In this document: in pieces, positions 6,505-13,542 of the stretch
How positions within the stretch are numbered: position 1 is the stretch's first letter
Layout: every line of letters begins with the position of its first letter
Assembly (NCBI GenBank): GCA_947366645.1
Contig: CANBAX010000003.1
Location: 1 to 21,324 of the forward strand
Direction: 5' to 3'
Source of the DNA: an uncultured Clostridia bacterium
Lineage (GTDB): Bacteria; Bacillota; Clostridia; Christensenellales; UBA1242
Length of the DNA stretch: 21,324 nt
Translations under genes and position numbers: made by a program
Notes under the pieces: model-generated
What the model was told of the DNA's origin: nothing
Database searches by the model: none
The model's input: the letters and a program-made list of their open reading frames with translations, nothing else

Positions 6505-7125
6505 ATGAAAAAACAAATTTGCATATTAACAAAATCATTAAAAGATCGCGATTATTGTGTGGCAGGCATTGACATCGCAACAGGAAGATGGATAAGGCTT
6601 GTGACTTCCAAAGACGGCGGAGCATTTCCAAAGGAAATGCTGGACGAAAAACATTTCAAAGAATTAAATGTGTTAGAGGTTGAAGTAAAAAAACATCTTC
6701 CTTATCATGTTCAATCTGAAAACTGGCTTATTGATGAAAGTGCTGAAATAAAAAAGATTGGAAACTTATCAAAGCAACAGGCTCTCAATTTACACCCTAT
6801 AGAAAAGCACGACTTAATTTTTGAAACAATACGAAATGAACTTGAAAAAACAGAAATTAAAAAACTTAATCATTCTTTGGAAATGGTTAATGTAAAAGAA
6901 TTGCAACTTGACACATCAATGAAAGGCGATGGCAGACATCACTATAAAGTAAAATTTCAATACAATCGACATGGATACAATCTTGCGTTAACTGACCCTA
7001 AATATCGCAATGAAGACTTTGACCAAATTCGCATTCCAAGTGCAACGATTATAGTAAGTATTCCTGCAGTCCCTTATGGTGAAAATGATTTATATTATAA
7101 ATTTGTTGCAAAAATTTTAATTTAA
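6505..7125 (+). CDS. Predicted dual-OB-domain protein, partner of DUF488
   Basis: A 206-aa soluble protein with no signal peptide. The N-terminal MKKQICILTKSLKDRDYCVAG, the GRWIRLVTSKDGG strand-turn, the central VLEVEVKKHLPYHVQSENW segment and the C-terminal KVKFQYNRHGYNLALTDP resemble proteins annotated as dual-OB (DuOB) domain proteins, which are often found beside DUF488 genes. OB folds suggest binding of nucleic acid or an oligomeric ligand; the true activity is unknown. ATG 6505 follows AAAAGGA with ordinary spacing. It is the last gene before a strong terminator that duplicates the one upstream of the DUF488 gene. The family assignment is from memory of sequence pattern and is moderate; that it is a real gene is near certain. 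Confidence 0.75.
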   Translation: MKKQICILTKSLKDRDYCVAGIDIATGRWIRLVTSKDGGAFPKEMLDEKHFKELNVLEVEVKKHLPYHVQSENWLIDESAEIKKIGNLSKQQALNLHPIEKHDLIFETIRNELEKTEIKKLNHSLEMVNVKELQLDTSMKGDGRHHYKVKFQYNRHGYNLALTDPKYRNEDFDQIRIPSATIIVSIPAVPYGENDLYYKFVAKILI

Positions 7126-7130
7126 AAATT

Positions 7131-7163
7131 GAGAGAAGTTAAAACTTCTCTCTTTTGTTTTGA
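7131..7163 (+). terminator. Rho-independent terminator, copy 2 of the repeated terminator
   Basis: GAGAGAAG-TTAAAA-CTTCTCTC followed by TTTTGTTTTGA. Its arms and tail are identical to those of the terminator at 5739-5779; only the loop differs. Confidence 0.9.
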
Positions 7164-7257
7164 GTTACATGAAATTTATACTATACTAAAAATATAAGAC
7201 AAGTTATTTTATCTTAACTCTAAGACGAACATAGCCAACACCGACTTGGATAGAAAA

Positions 7258-7398
7258 GCGGTTCGGATACATTATCACTTGGTGCACCAATCGAGTATAA
7301 AAAGTGCAAACTCATGGAAACAGGGCACGAACTTTTGGTTTTCGGGTTCCCTTAAAATTCAAGGATTTTCAGGGCGTAGGTTCTGTTAGTCGCACCAA
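7258..7398 (+). repeat. Degenerate copies of the tRNA-Leu 3' end (possible right attachment site)
   Basis: Bases 7164-7449 hold no gene. At 7384-7398 TGTTAGTCGCACCAA matches 14 of 15 bases of the tRNA-Leu 3' end plus one flanking base (4869-4883); it is preceded by AGGTTC as in the T-arm but lacks the 6 bases between. At 7259-7285 CGGTTCGGAT and a later CACTTGGTGC match the reverse complement of the tRNA-Leu terminator and CCA end (about 4877-4902). A perfect palindrome TTGGTGCACCAA lies at 7279-7290. The segment reads as scars of insertions at a tRNA-Leu end; it folds into no tRNA. Confidence 0.55.
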
Positions 7399-7446
7399 CT
7401 TATTTCAATAAAAGGAAATAAATTTATTTCTTTTATTTTGTTTTTA

Positions 7447-7455
7447 TGGTATAAT
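7447..7455 (+). promoter_or_regulatory. Extended -10 promoter of the EFR1 operon
   Basis: TGG-TATAAT forms a TGn-extended -10 box with no good -35. It would start transcription near 7462, at the AGGAG site, giving a leader of about 12 nt. Confidence 0.6.
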
Positions 7456-7473
7456 CGACATAGGAGAAAAGAT

Positions 7474-8217
7474 ATGAACGGCATTTTATATTTTAGTTCC
7501 ACTGGTAATAGTTTGCAAATCGCCAAAGAGGTGCAAAAGCGGTTTGGCGGTAAAGTAATGTACATTCCAAAGTACCAAGGCAATGGCAGTGAGTTTGATA
7601 GGATTTTTATAGTCACTCCTATTTACTCTTATGGAATGCCAGTGCATGTCTATGACCTTTTGCCTAGGTTAGATAAAAGCAAAGAGATAATTGTTTTGCA
7701 GAATTATGGAGGAATGGCCGCCGGTGCTGATTATCTACTTTTTAAGTATGTAAAAAGTCTTGGCTTGAATATTAAAAGCGTGTATAAATTAAAAATGCCT
7801 GAAAACTTTACTCTTACTTTTACCGTGCCTAAGTTTTATTTGAATAAGGCCTTAAAGGCCTCACAAAAACGAATAAACAAAATTCTTGATATGATAGAAA
7901 ATGAAAGGTACAACTTGCCTAAAAAGCAAAAAACGAGAGAGGAAAAGTATCAAAAAAACAAAAGCAACTGGCATCTTATAGGGCGAGATTTTCACGCAAA
8001 TGAGAGGTGCGTCAAGTGTCAAAAATGTATTTCAGTTTGCCCAGTAGGCAATATTACAATGGAAGATGGAAAGATAACTTTTGGCGATAAATGTGTGGCG
8101 TGTTTAGGCTGCTATCATAGATGTCCACAAAAGGCAATAGAGTACAAGGGCAGAAAGAAAAAATTCAGATATATTAATCCAAATATAGATGAAAGTGAAA
8201 TAGGAGAAGACATATGA
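7474..8217 (+). CDS. EFR1-family flavodoxin/ferredoxin fusion protein
   Basis: A 247-aa redox protein. The N-terminal flavodoxin-like domain (residues 1-~165) has the FMN phosphate loop FSSTGNS (7-13), the TPIYSYGMPVHV segment (~48-59) and QNYGG (76-80). The C-terminal domain carries two [4Fe-4S] motifs, C179-x2-C182-x2-C185-x3-C189-P and C207-x2-C210-x2-C213-x3-C217-P, plus a basic tail. This is the EFR1 (ferrodoxin) type, presumed to move electrons between an FMN site and clusters; the partner is normally unknown. ATG 7474 has AGGAG 8 nt upstream, whereas the upstream in-frame extension overlaps the promoter. It is the first gene of a three-gene operon with ATGA overlaps, so a dedicated partner (the DUF5131 protein at 8723) is likely. 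Confidence 0.9.
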   Translation: MNGILYFSSTGNSLQIAKEVQKRFGGKVMYIPKYQGNGSEFDRIFIVTPIYSYGMPVHVYDLLPRLDKSKEIIVLQNYGGMAAGADYLLFKYVKSLGLNIKSVYKLKMPENFTLTFTVPKFYLNKALKASQKRINKILDMIENERYNLPKKQKTREEKYQKNKSNWHLIGRDFHANERCVKCQKCISVCPVGNITMEDGKITFGDKCVACLGCYHRCPQKAIEYKGRKKKFRYINPNIDESEIGEDI

Positions 8218-8726
8218 AAGATAAAAGCATGATTACAGTCAAGGAAACGAAAGGAAAATATATTTTTTGGGATATAGACGGCACACTTGCAGGTTATAGA
8301 TTTAACGGACATTTGGCCTCCCCAGATGGCAGTGAAAATGGTATGTCGGTTGAGGAAATAGAGGAGGGCGTATTTTTAAAAAGAAAGCCTTCTCTACATA
8401 TGCAGAAGGTGCTTTCTACTTGCAAGGCAAAGCAGAATATCATTTTAGGGCATATCTGCAACGAAAAGGAGATTGAAGATAAAAAGAAATGGCTAAAAAA
8501 GCATTTCCCAAATATTACCGAAATACTCTTTATCCCCATGGAAGAGTTAAAGCATGATAGAATACTTAAATACTGTCAAGATAGGAAAATAGATGTGGAT
8601 AAAGTTATTTTTGTACACGATATACTTACGATACTGAGACAGGCTGAAAGGGCGGGAATAACTTCCTATCATATCAGCAGTTTTTTTGATTGGGATTATC
8701 AAGACGCCTTGCGAGGGGTAAAATGA
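8214..8726 (+). CDS. Small HAD-like hydrolase
   Basis: 170 aa. Motif I is FWDIDGTLAG, with nucleophile Asp20 and Asp22. A cap or linker follows (LASPDGSENGMSVEEIEEGVF), then a Rossmann-like body with NIILGHICNEKEIEDKK in the motif II region, a motif III lysine region around EELKHDRIL, and motif IV FVHDILTILRQAERAGI, where the usual Asp-Asp is His-Asp. The C-terminus lists SYHISSF. This fits a small phosphatase of the HAD superfamily acting on an unknown phosphorylated small molecule; the altered motif IV could lower metal affinity. Its start overlaps the EFR1 stop by 4 nt with AGGAG upstream, and its own stop overlaps the DUF5131 start, so translation is probably coupled. Confidence 0.8.
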   Translation: MKDKSMITVKETKGKYIFWDIDGTLAGYRFNGHLASPDGSENGMSVEEIEEGVFLKRKPSLHMQKVLSTCKAKQNIILGHICNEKEIEDKKKWLKKHFPNITEILFIPMEELKHDRILKYCQDRKIDVDKVIFVHDILTILRQAERAGITSYHISSFFDWDYQDALRGVK

Positions 8727-9454
8727 GTTTGCTTTGGAGCCCTTGGCATGGCTGCCATAAATGTAGCGAAGGCTGTCAAAACTGCTATGTTTACTATCTT
8801 GACAAACAAAGGGATAAAGACGCAAGTATTGTTACAAAATCTAAAACAAACTTCAACTTGCCATTAAAAAAAGATAGACAGGGCAAATTTAAACTTGTAT
8901 CTGGCAGTGAGGTTGCCACCTGCTTTACCTCTGACTTTTTCTTGGAGGAAGCGGATGAGTGGCGTGATGAGGCGTGGAAGATAATAAAAGCCCGCCCAGA
9001 CGTAAAATTTTTAATTTGCACTAAGCGTGTTGAGCGTATTGAAAAGTGTCTGCCAAGCGACTGGGGCGTGGGCTATAGCAATGTGGCAATAGCGGTCACC
9101 TGTGAAAATCAGAAGCGTGCTGACCTGCGACTTCCCATATTTGAAAACATACCCGCGTGTAAAAAGTTTATCTTTGTAGCGCCAATTTTAGAAAAGGTAA
9201 ACTTAGAAAAATTCTTAAAGACGGGGAGGTTTGATAGAGTCTCGGTAGGCGGCGAATCCTATACCTATGCAAGGGAATGCAACTATGACTGGGTAAAAGA
9301 TATATTTTTTCAGTGTGAAAAGTATGGGGTTGAATTTGAGTTTCATCAAACTGGCTCAAATTTTGTCAAAGATGGAAAAAGGTATAATATTAGACATAAA
9401 AACGAATACTCTCAAGCAAAGAAGGCAATGGAACAGCTAAATAATCTTTCCTAA
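8723..9454 (+). CDS. DUF5131 (phage Gp37/Gp68-like) protein with a radical-SAM-type Cys motif
   Basis: 243 aa. It begins MSLLWSPWHGCHKC and has C11, C14, C18, C21; C14-x3-C18-x2-C21-Y is the classical CX3CX2C motif binding the [4Fe-4S] of radical SAM enzymes. Other family landmarks are SEVATCFTSDFFLEEADEWR, FLICTKRVERI, the GYSNVAIAVTCENQKRAD segment, FIFVAPILEKVN and RVSVGGES, consistent with a TIM-barrel order. DUF5131/Gp37-Gp68 proteins are found in phages, plasmids and chromosomes and their reaction is not known to me. ATG 8723 overlaps the HAD stop (ATGA) and follows GAGGGG; the longer frame from 8690 lies inside the HAD gene and lacks homology. Being third behind an FMN/2[4Fe-4S] protein supports an oxygen-sensitive, electron-requiring enzyme. 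Confidence 0.85.
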   Translation: MSLLWSPWHGCHKCSEGCQNCYVYYLDKQRDKDASIVTKSKTNFNLPLKKDRQGKFKLVSGSEVATCFTSDFFLEEADEWRDEAWKIIKARPDVKFLICTKRVERIEKCLPSDWGVGYSNVAIAVTCENQKRADLRLPIFENIPACKKFIFVAPILEKVNLEKFLKTGRFDRVSVGGESYTYARECNYDWVKDIFFQCEKYGVEFEFHQTGSNFVKDGKRYNIRHKNEYSQAKKAMEQLNNLS

Positions 9455-9484
9455 CATAAGTTTTTGTTTTAAGGCAATAAAAGT

Positions 9485-9512
9485 TTGCTTTAATTTAAAA
9501 GTTTGTTATACT
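9485..9512 (+). promoter_or_regulatory. Candidate promoter of the degV gene
   Basis: TTGCTT (9485-9490), a 16-bp spacer and TATACT (9507-9512), which would give an AT-rich leader of about 100 nt before the DegV start. No structured element is seen in that leader. Confidence 0.5.
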
Positions 9513-9621
9513 AGGATATATAAAATCAGTAAATTATGTAATTTTAGCGAAAATTAAACCATACAAACATTGTGGGTTATAAATTACAAAATTGCAAAAT
9601 AAATTAGTCTATGGAGGAAAA

Positions 9622-10443
9622 ATGTTAAAAATATTTGTAGATTCTGGCAGTAGTATAAAACCAGAAGAAAGGGAAAAATATGGAGTAGAATTAATTCCTC
9701 TTATTGTCAATATGCGTGACGAAGAGTACCTTGACGGTGTAAATTTGGACTTAAATGATTTTTATAAATTCCTTATAGAGGAAAAAGGTTTTCCAAAGAC
9801 TTCGCTTCCAAACTTAGTGGAACTTGAAGAGCGTGTAAATAAATGTGTAGAAAATGGTGATGATGTCATCATACTTACAATATCATCAGGCATTTCAAGC
9901 ACTAATTCATCTATAAAAATACTTTTTGAAGGAAATCCAAAAGTTAAAGTCTTAGATAGTAAAATGGCTGTTGGCGGAATGAGGCTTCTTGTTGATGAAA
10001 TAAATAGACATAAAGAGGAAAGCCTAGATAAACTTGAAGAGCGTGTTAATCAATTAATCCCGCGTATAAAAATCTTAGCAATTCCAGAAACGCTAGATTA
10101 TCTATTAAGAGGTGGCCGACTTTCAAAAATGGAATGGATACTTGGAAGTATATTGAAGATAAAACCTATCATAGGCTTTAAGGAAGGGCGAGTGACGGTG
10201 CATAGTAAGAAAATCGGACTTGCCAATGGTATGAAGTTCTTAGCAAATTCTCTCGCTGAACTCAACTATGATGATAACTATGATATTGTTGCTTCATACA
10301 CCTATAATAGAGGAAACTTAGATAAACTAATATCTATGACAGATGAAAAATACAGAAGTAAAATGGTGTTCGACAACCTTGACCCAGCGATAGCAAGTCA
10401 CTGGGGTCCAAATGCTTTTGGGTATGTGTTTGTAACAAAATAA
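9622..10443 (+). CDS. DegV family fatty-acid-binding protein (FakB-like)
   Basis: 273 aa, cytoplasmic. It starts MLKIFVDSGSSIKPEE, then TSLPN (Thr60-Ser61, the family TSQPS that touches the fatty acid carboxylate), ISSGISSTNSS (~88-97), DSKMAVGGMRLLV, DYLLRGGRLSK, LKIKPIIGFKEG and a C-terminal SHWGPNAFGYVF where most members have GxHxGPGAxG. DegV/FakB proteins present fatty acids to the kinase FakA for incorporation into phospholipid; no FakA is in the window. ATG 9622 has GGAGG at 9612-9616, better than the upstream TTG at 9592. It stands alone and converges on fhs with a shared terminator. The DegV fold is firm; the FakB role is by family. Confidence 0.92.
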   Translation: MLKIFVDSGSSIKPEEREKYGVELIPLIVNMRDEEYLDGVNLDLNDFYKFLIEEKGFPKTSLPNLVELEERVNKCVENGDDVIILTISSGISSTNSSIKILFEGNPKVKVLDSKMAVGGMRLLVDEINRHKEESLDKLEERVNQLIPRIKILAIPETLDYLLRGGRLSKMEWILGSILKIKPIIGFKEGRVTVHSKKIGLANGMKFLANSLAELNYDDNYDIVASYTYNRGNLDKLISMTDEKYRSKMVFDNLDPAIASHWGPNAFGYVFVTK

Positions 10444-10445
10444 AA

Positions 10446-10474
10446 AAAGGGGTTATCTTTAAGATAGCCCTTTT
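10446..10474. terminator. Bidirectional terminator between degV and fhs
   Basis: AAAGGGGTTATC-TTTAA-GATAGCCCTTTT folds into a long stem flanked by an A-run on the left and a T-run on the right, so it works on both strands. The fhs stop codon lies in the loop. Confidence 0.88.
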
Positions 10475-12123
10475 ATTTTGCCATTATTTTCTATGTCAAT
10501 TTGTTCTGCCAAAGGTTTTAGTGGCAGTCCAGGCATAAGCATGATGTCGCCGGTAGTTACAACAATAAATCCAGCGCCTCCTTTTAACATAACATCTCGA
10601 ACTTTTACCTTAAATTTTTCTGGTCTTGATAAAAGTGACGGGTCATCACTAAGTGAGTACTGAGTTTTTGCAATTATAACCGGCAGATTTGTCTGCCCCT
10701 GCTTTTTTATATACTTTATGGATGCCAAAGCCTTTTTAGAAAATTCTACACCTTTTCCTCCGTATACCTTTTTTACAATGTCATTAATTTTTGTTTTTAT
10801 GTCATCTTCAAAGTTGTAAGCAAAGGTGAGGTGACTTTTCTTTTTACATTCAGTTACTACCGTTTCAGCAAGCGACAACCCACCTTTTCCGCCTTTTGTA
10901 TGCACATTAGTTCGCACCATTGGCACATTTTTTTCATTACATACACTTTCGATTAATTTAACTTCATTTTCACTGTCGCTTGCAAATTCGTTTAATGCGA
11001 CAACCACCGGTTTGTTATATACATTTTGTATGTTTTCAATATGCTTTACAAGGTTTGGGATTCCATTAAATAGTGCTGTGACATCTTCCTGAGAAAGTTC
11101 ATTTTTTCTTTTTCCACCATGAAATTTCAAAGCTTTTATAGTCGCCACAAGTACAATGCAGTCCGGCTCGATGCCGGCAATGCGGCATTTGGTATCTAAA
11201 AACTTTTCACAGCCAAGGTCGGCACCAAAACCAGCCTCAGTAACAACATAATCAGCAAGAGTCATAGCGGCATAGGTCGCACGAATAGAGTTGCAACCAT
11301 GTGCAATGTTCGCAAACGGCCCTCCATGCACAAGTGCGGGTGTTCCTTCAAGGGTTTGGACTAGGTTCGGGTTTATCGCGTCTTTAAGAAGCACCGTCAT
11401 AGCGCCTTCCGCGTGCAGGTCGCGTGCATAAACAAAGTTTCCTTTATCGTTTTTGCCAATTATAATGTTTCCTAGTCTGAGTTTTAAATCGCTTAAATCT
11501 TTAGCAAGGCAAAGAATCGCCATGATTTCACTACTTGCCGTGATATCAAAATTTTCCTTTCTTTCATAACTTTGGCAGCCTTTCATATTTGCGGCCTCGG
11601 TGTTCAAAGTCATATCCCGCAAAGCCCTGTCATTCATGTCTATGCATCTATGGAATAACACCTCTTTGATTTTTAAATTATTTCCACGGAAAATATGGTT
11701 ATCTATCATGGCGCAAAGCAGGTTATTAGCCGAAGTTATAGCATGCAAATCTCCGGTAAAATGAAGGTTAAGCTCCGCCATAGGCACAACCTGTGCGTAG
11801 CCGCCACCGGTGGCACCGCCCTTTATTCCAAACACAGGGCCAAGCGAAGGCTCTCTAAGTGCAAGGCAAACCTTTTTCCCAAGCAAAGACATTCCGTCAG
11901 CAAGACCTATTGCTACGGTAGTTTTGCCTTCTCCGGCAGGTGTAGGATTAATGGCGGTTACTAATATCAACTTTGATTTTTTAGTATTAAACTTATCAAG
12001 ATTAATTTTGGCTTTGTATTTGCCGTAAAGTTCAAGTTTATCTTCTTTCAGCCCAAGCTTAGACGCAATTTCTCTTATGTCATTCAGTTTGCATTTTTCT
12101 GCAATTTCGATATCTGTAAGCAC
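10459..12123 (-). CDS. fhs: Formate--tetrahydrofolate ligase
   Basis: 554 aa, the full family length (~555-560). It catalyses formate + THF + ATP to 10-formyl-THF, feeding purine and fMet synthesis and, in acetogens, the methyl branch of the Wood-Ljungdahl pathway. Seen: the P-loop PTPAGEGKTT (residues 60-69), EPSLGPVFGIKGGATGGG with its conserved Gly-rich stretch, HFTGDLHAITSANNLL, NLVQTLEGTPALVHGGPFA, EAGFGADLGCEKF and the GAGFIVVTTGDIMLMPGLP C-terminal motif. The start is a GTG with a strong GGAGGTG site 7 nt upstream. It is third in the T-box-controlled aspS-asnS-fhs operon, 21 bp after asnS, an unusual linkage of one-carbon metabolism to tRNA charging. It ends in a bidirectional terminator. 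Confidence 0.97.
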   Translation of the reverse strand: MLTDIEIAEKCKLNDIREIASKLGLKEDKLELYGKYKAKINLDKFNTKKSKLILVTAINPTPAGEGKTTVAIGLADGMSLLGKKVCLALREPSLGPVFGIKGGATGGGYAQVVPMAELNLHFTGDLHAITSANNLLCAMIDNHIFRGNNLKIKEVLFHRCIDMNDRALRDMTLNTEAANMKGCQSYERKENFDITASSEIMAILCLAKDLSDLKLRLGNIIIGKNDKGNFVYARDLHAEGAMTVLLKDAINPNLVQTLEGTPALVHGGPFANIAHGCNSIRATYAAMTLADYVVTEAGFGADLGCEKFLDTKCRIAGIEPDCIVLVATIKALKFHGGKRKNELSQEDVTALFNGIPNLVKHIENIQNVYNKPVVVALNEFASDSENEVKLIESVCNEKNVPMVRTNVHTKGGKGGLSLAETVVTECKKKSHLTFAYNFEDDIKTKINDIVKKVYGGKGVEFSKKALASIKYIKKQGQTNLPVIIAKTQYSLSDDPSLLSRPEKFKVKVRDVMLKGGAGFIVVTTGDIMLMPGLPLKPLAEQIDIENNGKIKGLS

Positions 12124-12144
12124 TATTTCGCACCTCCAATTTTT

Positions 12145-13530
12145 TTAACCTTGAATTGAGCCTACCGTTCTAGGGAAAAGCTGTACATCTCTGATATTGC
12201 CAATTCCGGTAAGATACATCACAAGCCTTTCAAAACCTAAGCCATAACCCGAGTGAATATTTGTTCCATATCTTCTTGTATCAAGATACCACGAATAATC
12301 TTCTTCTTTAAGGTTAAGTTCTTTCATACGCGTTAGAAGTTTGTCAAGACGTTCCTCCCTTTGACTTCCGCCGCAAAGTTCACCAATTCCAGGCACAAGC
12401 ATATCTACAGCGGCAACCGTTTTGCCGTCGTCATTTTGACGCATATAGAAGGCCTTAATGTCTTTTGGATAGTTCATTAAAAACACTGGCTTTTTGTAAA
12501 CTTCTTCTGTAAGATACCTTTCATGCTCGCTTTGAAGGTCGCTGCCCCAAGACACGGGGAATACAAACCTATTTTTTACTTTTTCAAGTTCTTTAATCGC
12601 CTCGGTATAATCAAGTCGTACAAAATCGTTATTTATTATATTGTTAAGTCTTTCCAGTAAGCCTGTGTCCACAAACTTGTTTAAAAATTCAAGTTCATGA
12701 GGACACTCTTTCATAACATAGCGAATTACATATTTTACCATAGCCTCTTCGTTATCCATAAGTCCTTCAAGGTCACAGAAACACATTTCTGGTTCCATCA
12801 TCCAAAATTCAGCCGCGTGACGAGTGGTGTTGGAATTTTCGGCACGGAAGGTCGGCCCAAAGGTGTAAGTTTTACCGAAAGCGTGAGTAATAGTTTCCTC
12901 GTGAAGTTGTCCAGACACAGTAAGAGCCACTTTTTTGCCAAAGAAGTCCTTGCTGTAATCCACCTTGCCTTCCTTTGCAATGCGTTCAAGGTCAAGGGTG
13001 GTTACTTCAAACATTTCGCCAGCACCTTCGCAGTCATTTGCGGTAATAATAGGGGTGTGAATATAAACAAAGTTCTGCTCATTAAAGAATTTGTGTATTG
13101 CAAATGCGGCAACCGAGCGCACCCTAAATACAGCGTTAAAAAGATTTCCTCTTGCGCGAATTGTAGGAATGGTACGTAAAAATTCTACCGTGTGACGCTT
13201 TTTCTGAAGAGGGTAGTCAATGTCGCTTTCGCCTAGCACGGTCACACTGCTTGCGTTTATTTCAAAAGGTTGTTGTGCGGAAGGGGTAAGTAAAAGTTTC
13301 CCTTTCACTTCAAAAGATGCACCAACATTTTGCTTAACAATTTCTTCGTAGTTTATAAGTTTGTCTTTTTCAACTACAATTTGTACGCTTTTAAAAGCAC
13401 CGTCATTAAGTTCAATAAAGGCTATGTTTTTGCTATCTCGCACAGTACGCGCCCAGCCACAAACAATAAGTTCTTTGTCGGCAAACTGCTGATATGTTTT
13501 GTGTAAATCTCTTATTTCAATTCTTTTCAT
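12145..13530 (-). CDS. asnS: Asparaginyl-tRNA synthetase
   Basis: 461 aa, matching the bacterial AsnRS length. It has an N-terminal OB anticodon-binding domain ([19 protein letters not shown], residues ~20-38), then a class IIb catalytic core. Motif 2 is [21 protein letters not shown] (about residues 230-250), with the Asn-type RHxAEFWMxEPE rather than the Asp type. [11 protein letters not shown] and [14 protein letters not shown] follow, and motif 3 is [15 protein letters not shown] (~428-442). It starts at an ATG with AAGGAG 9 nt upstream, 12 bp after the aspS stop, clearly cotranscribed. Having AsnRS means the cell can charge tRNA-Asn directly. It should respond to the Asp-specific T-box upstream of aspS. 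Confidence 0.97.
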   Translation of the reverse strand: MKRIEIRDLHKTYQQFADKELIVCGWARTVRDSKNIAFIELNDGAFKSVQIVVEKDKLINYEEIVKQNVGASFEVKGKLLLTPSAQQPFEINASSVTVLGESDIDYPLQKKRHTVEFLRTIPTIRARGNLFNAVFRVRSVAAFAIHKFFNEQNFVYIHTPIITANDCEGAGEMFEVTTLDLERIAKEGKVDYSKDFFGKKVALTVSGQLHEETITHAFGKTYTFGPTFRAENSNTTRHAAEFWMMEPEMCFCDLEGLMDNEEAMVKYVIRYVMKECPHELEFLNKFVDTGLLERLNNIINNDFVRLDYTEAIKELEKVKNRFVFPVSWGSDLQSEHERYLTEEVYKKPVFLMNYPKDIKAFYMRQNDDGKTVAAVDMLVPGIGELCGGSQREERLDKLLTRMKELNLKEEDYSWYLDTRRYGTNIHSGYGLGFERLVMYLTGIGNIRDVQLFPRTVGSIQG

Positions 13531-13542
13531 AATTTTCTCCTT

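Noticed and set aside
7204..7272. Minus-strand 22-codon ORF beginning MYPNRFSIQVGVGY, with loose likeness to a frame in the 17787-17850 element.
   Set aside because: No ribosome binding site, very short, and the shared DNA is only about ten bases; too weak to call a gene or a repeat.
9377..9400. A TATAAT-like box inside the DUF5131 gene.
   Set aside because: It has no -35 partner and no gene start follows at a suitable distance.
12697..13179. Plus-strand ORF of 160 aa, the longest overlap in the window.
   Set aside because: It lies wholly antisense to the conserved core of asnS and shows no family features.
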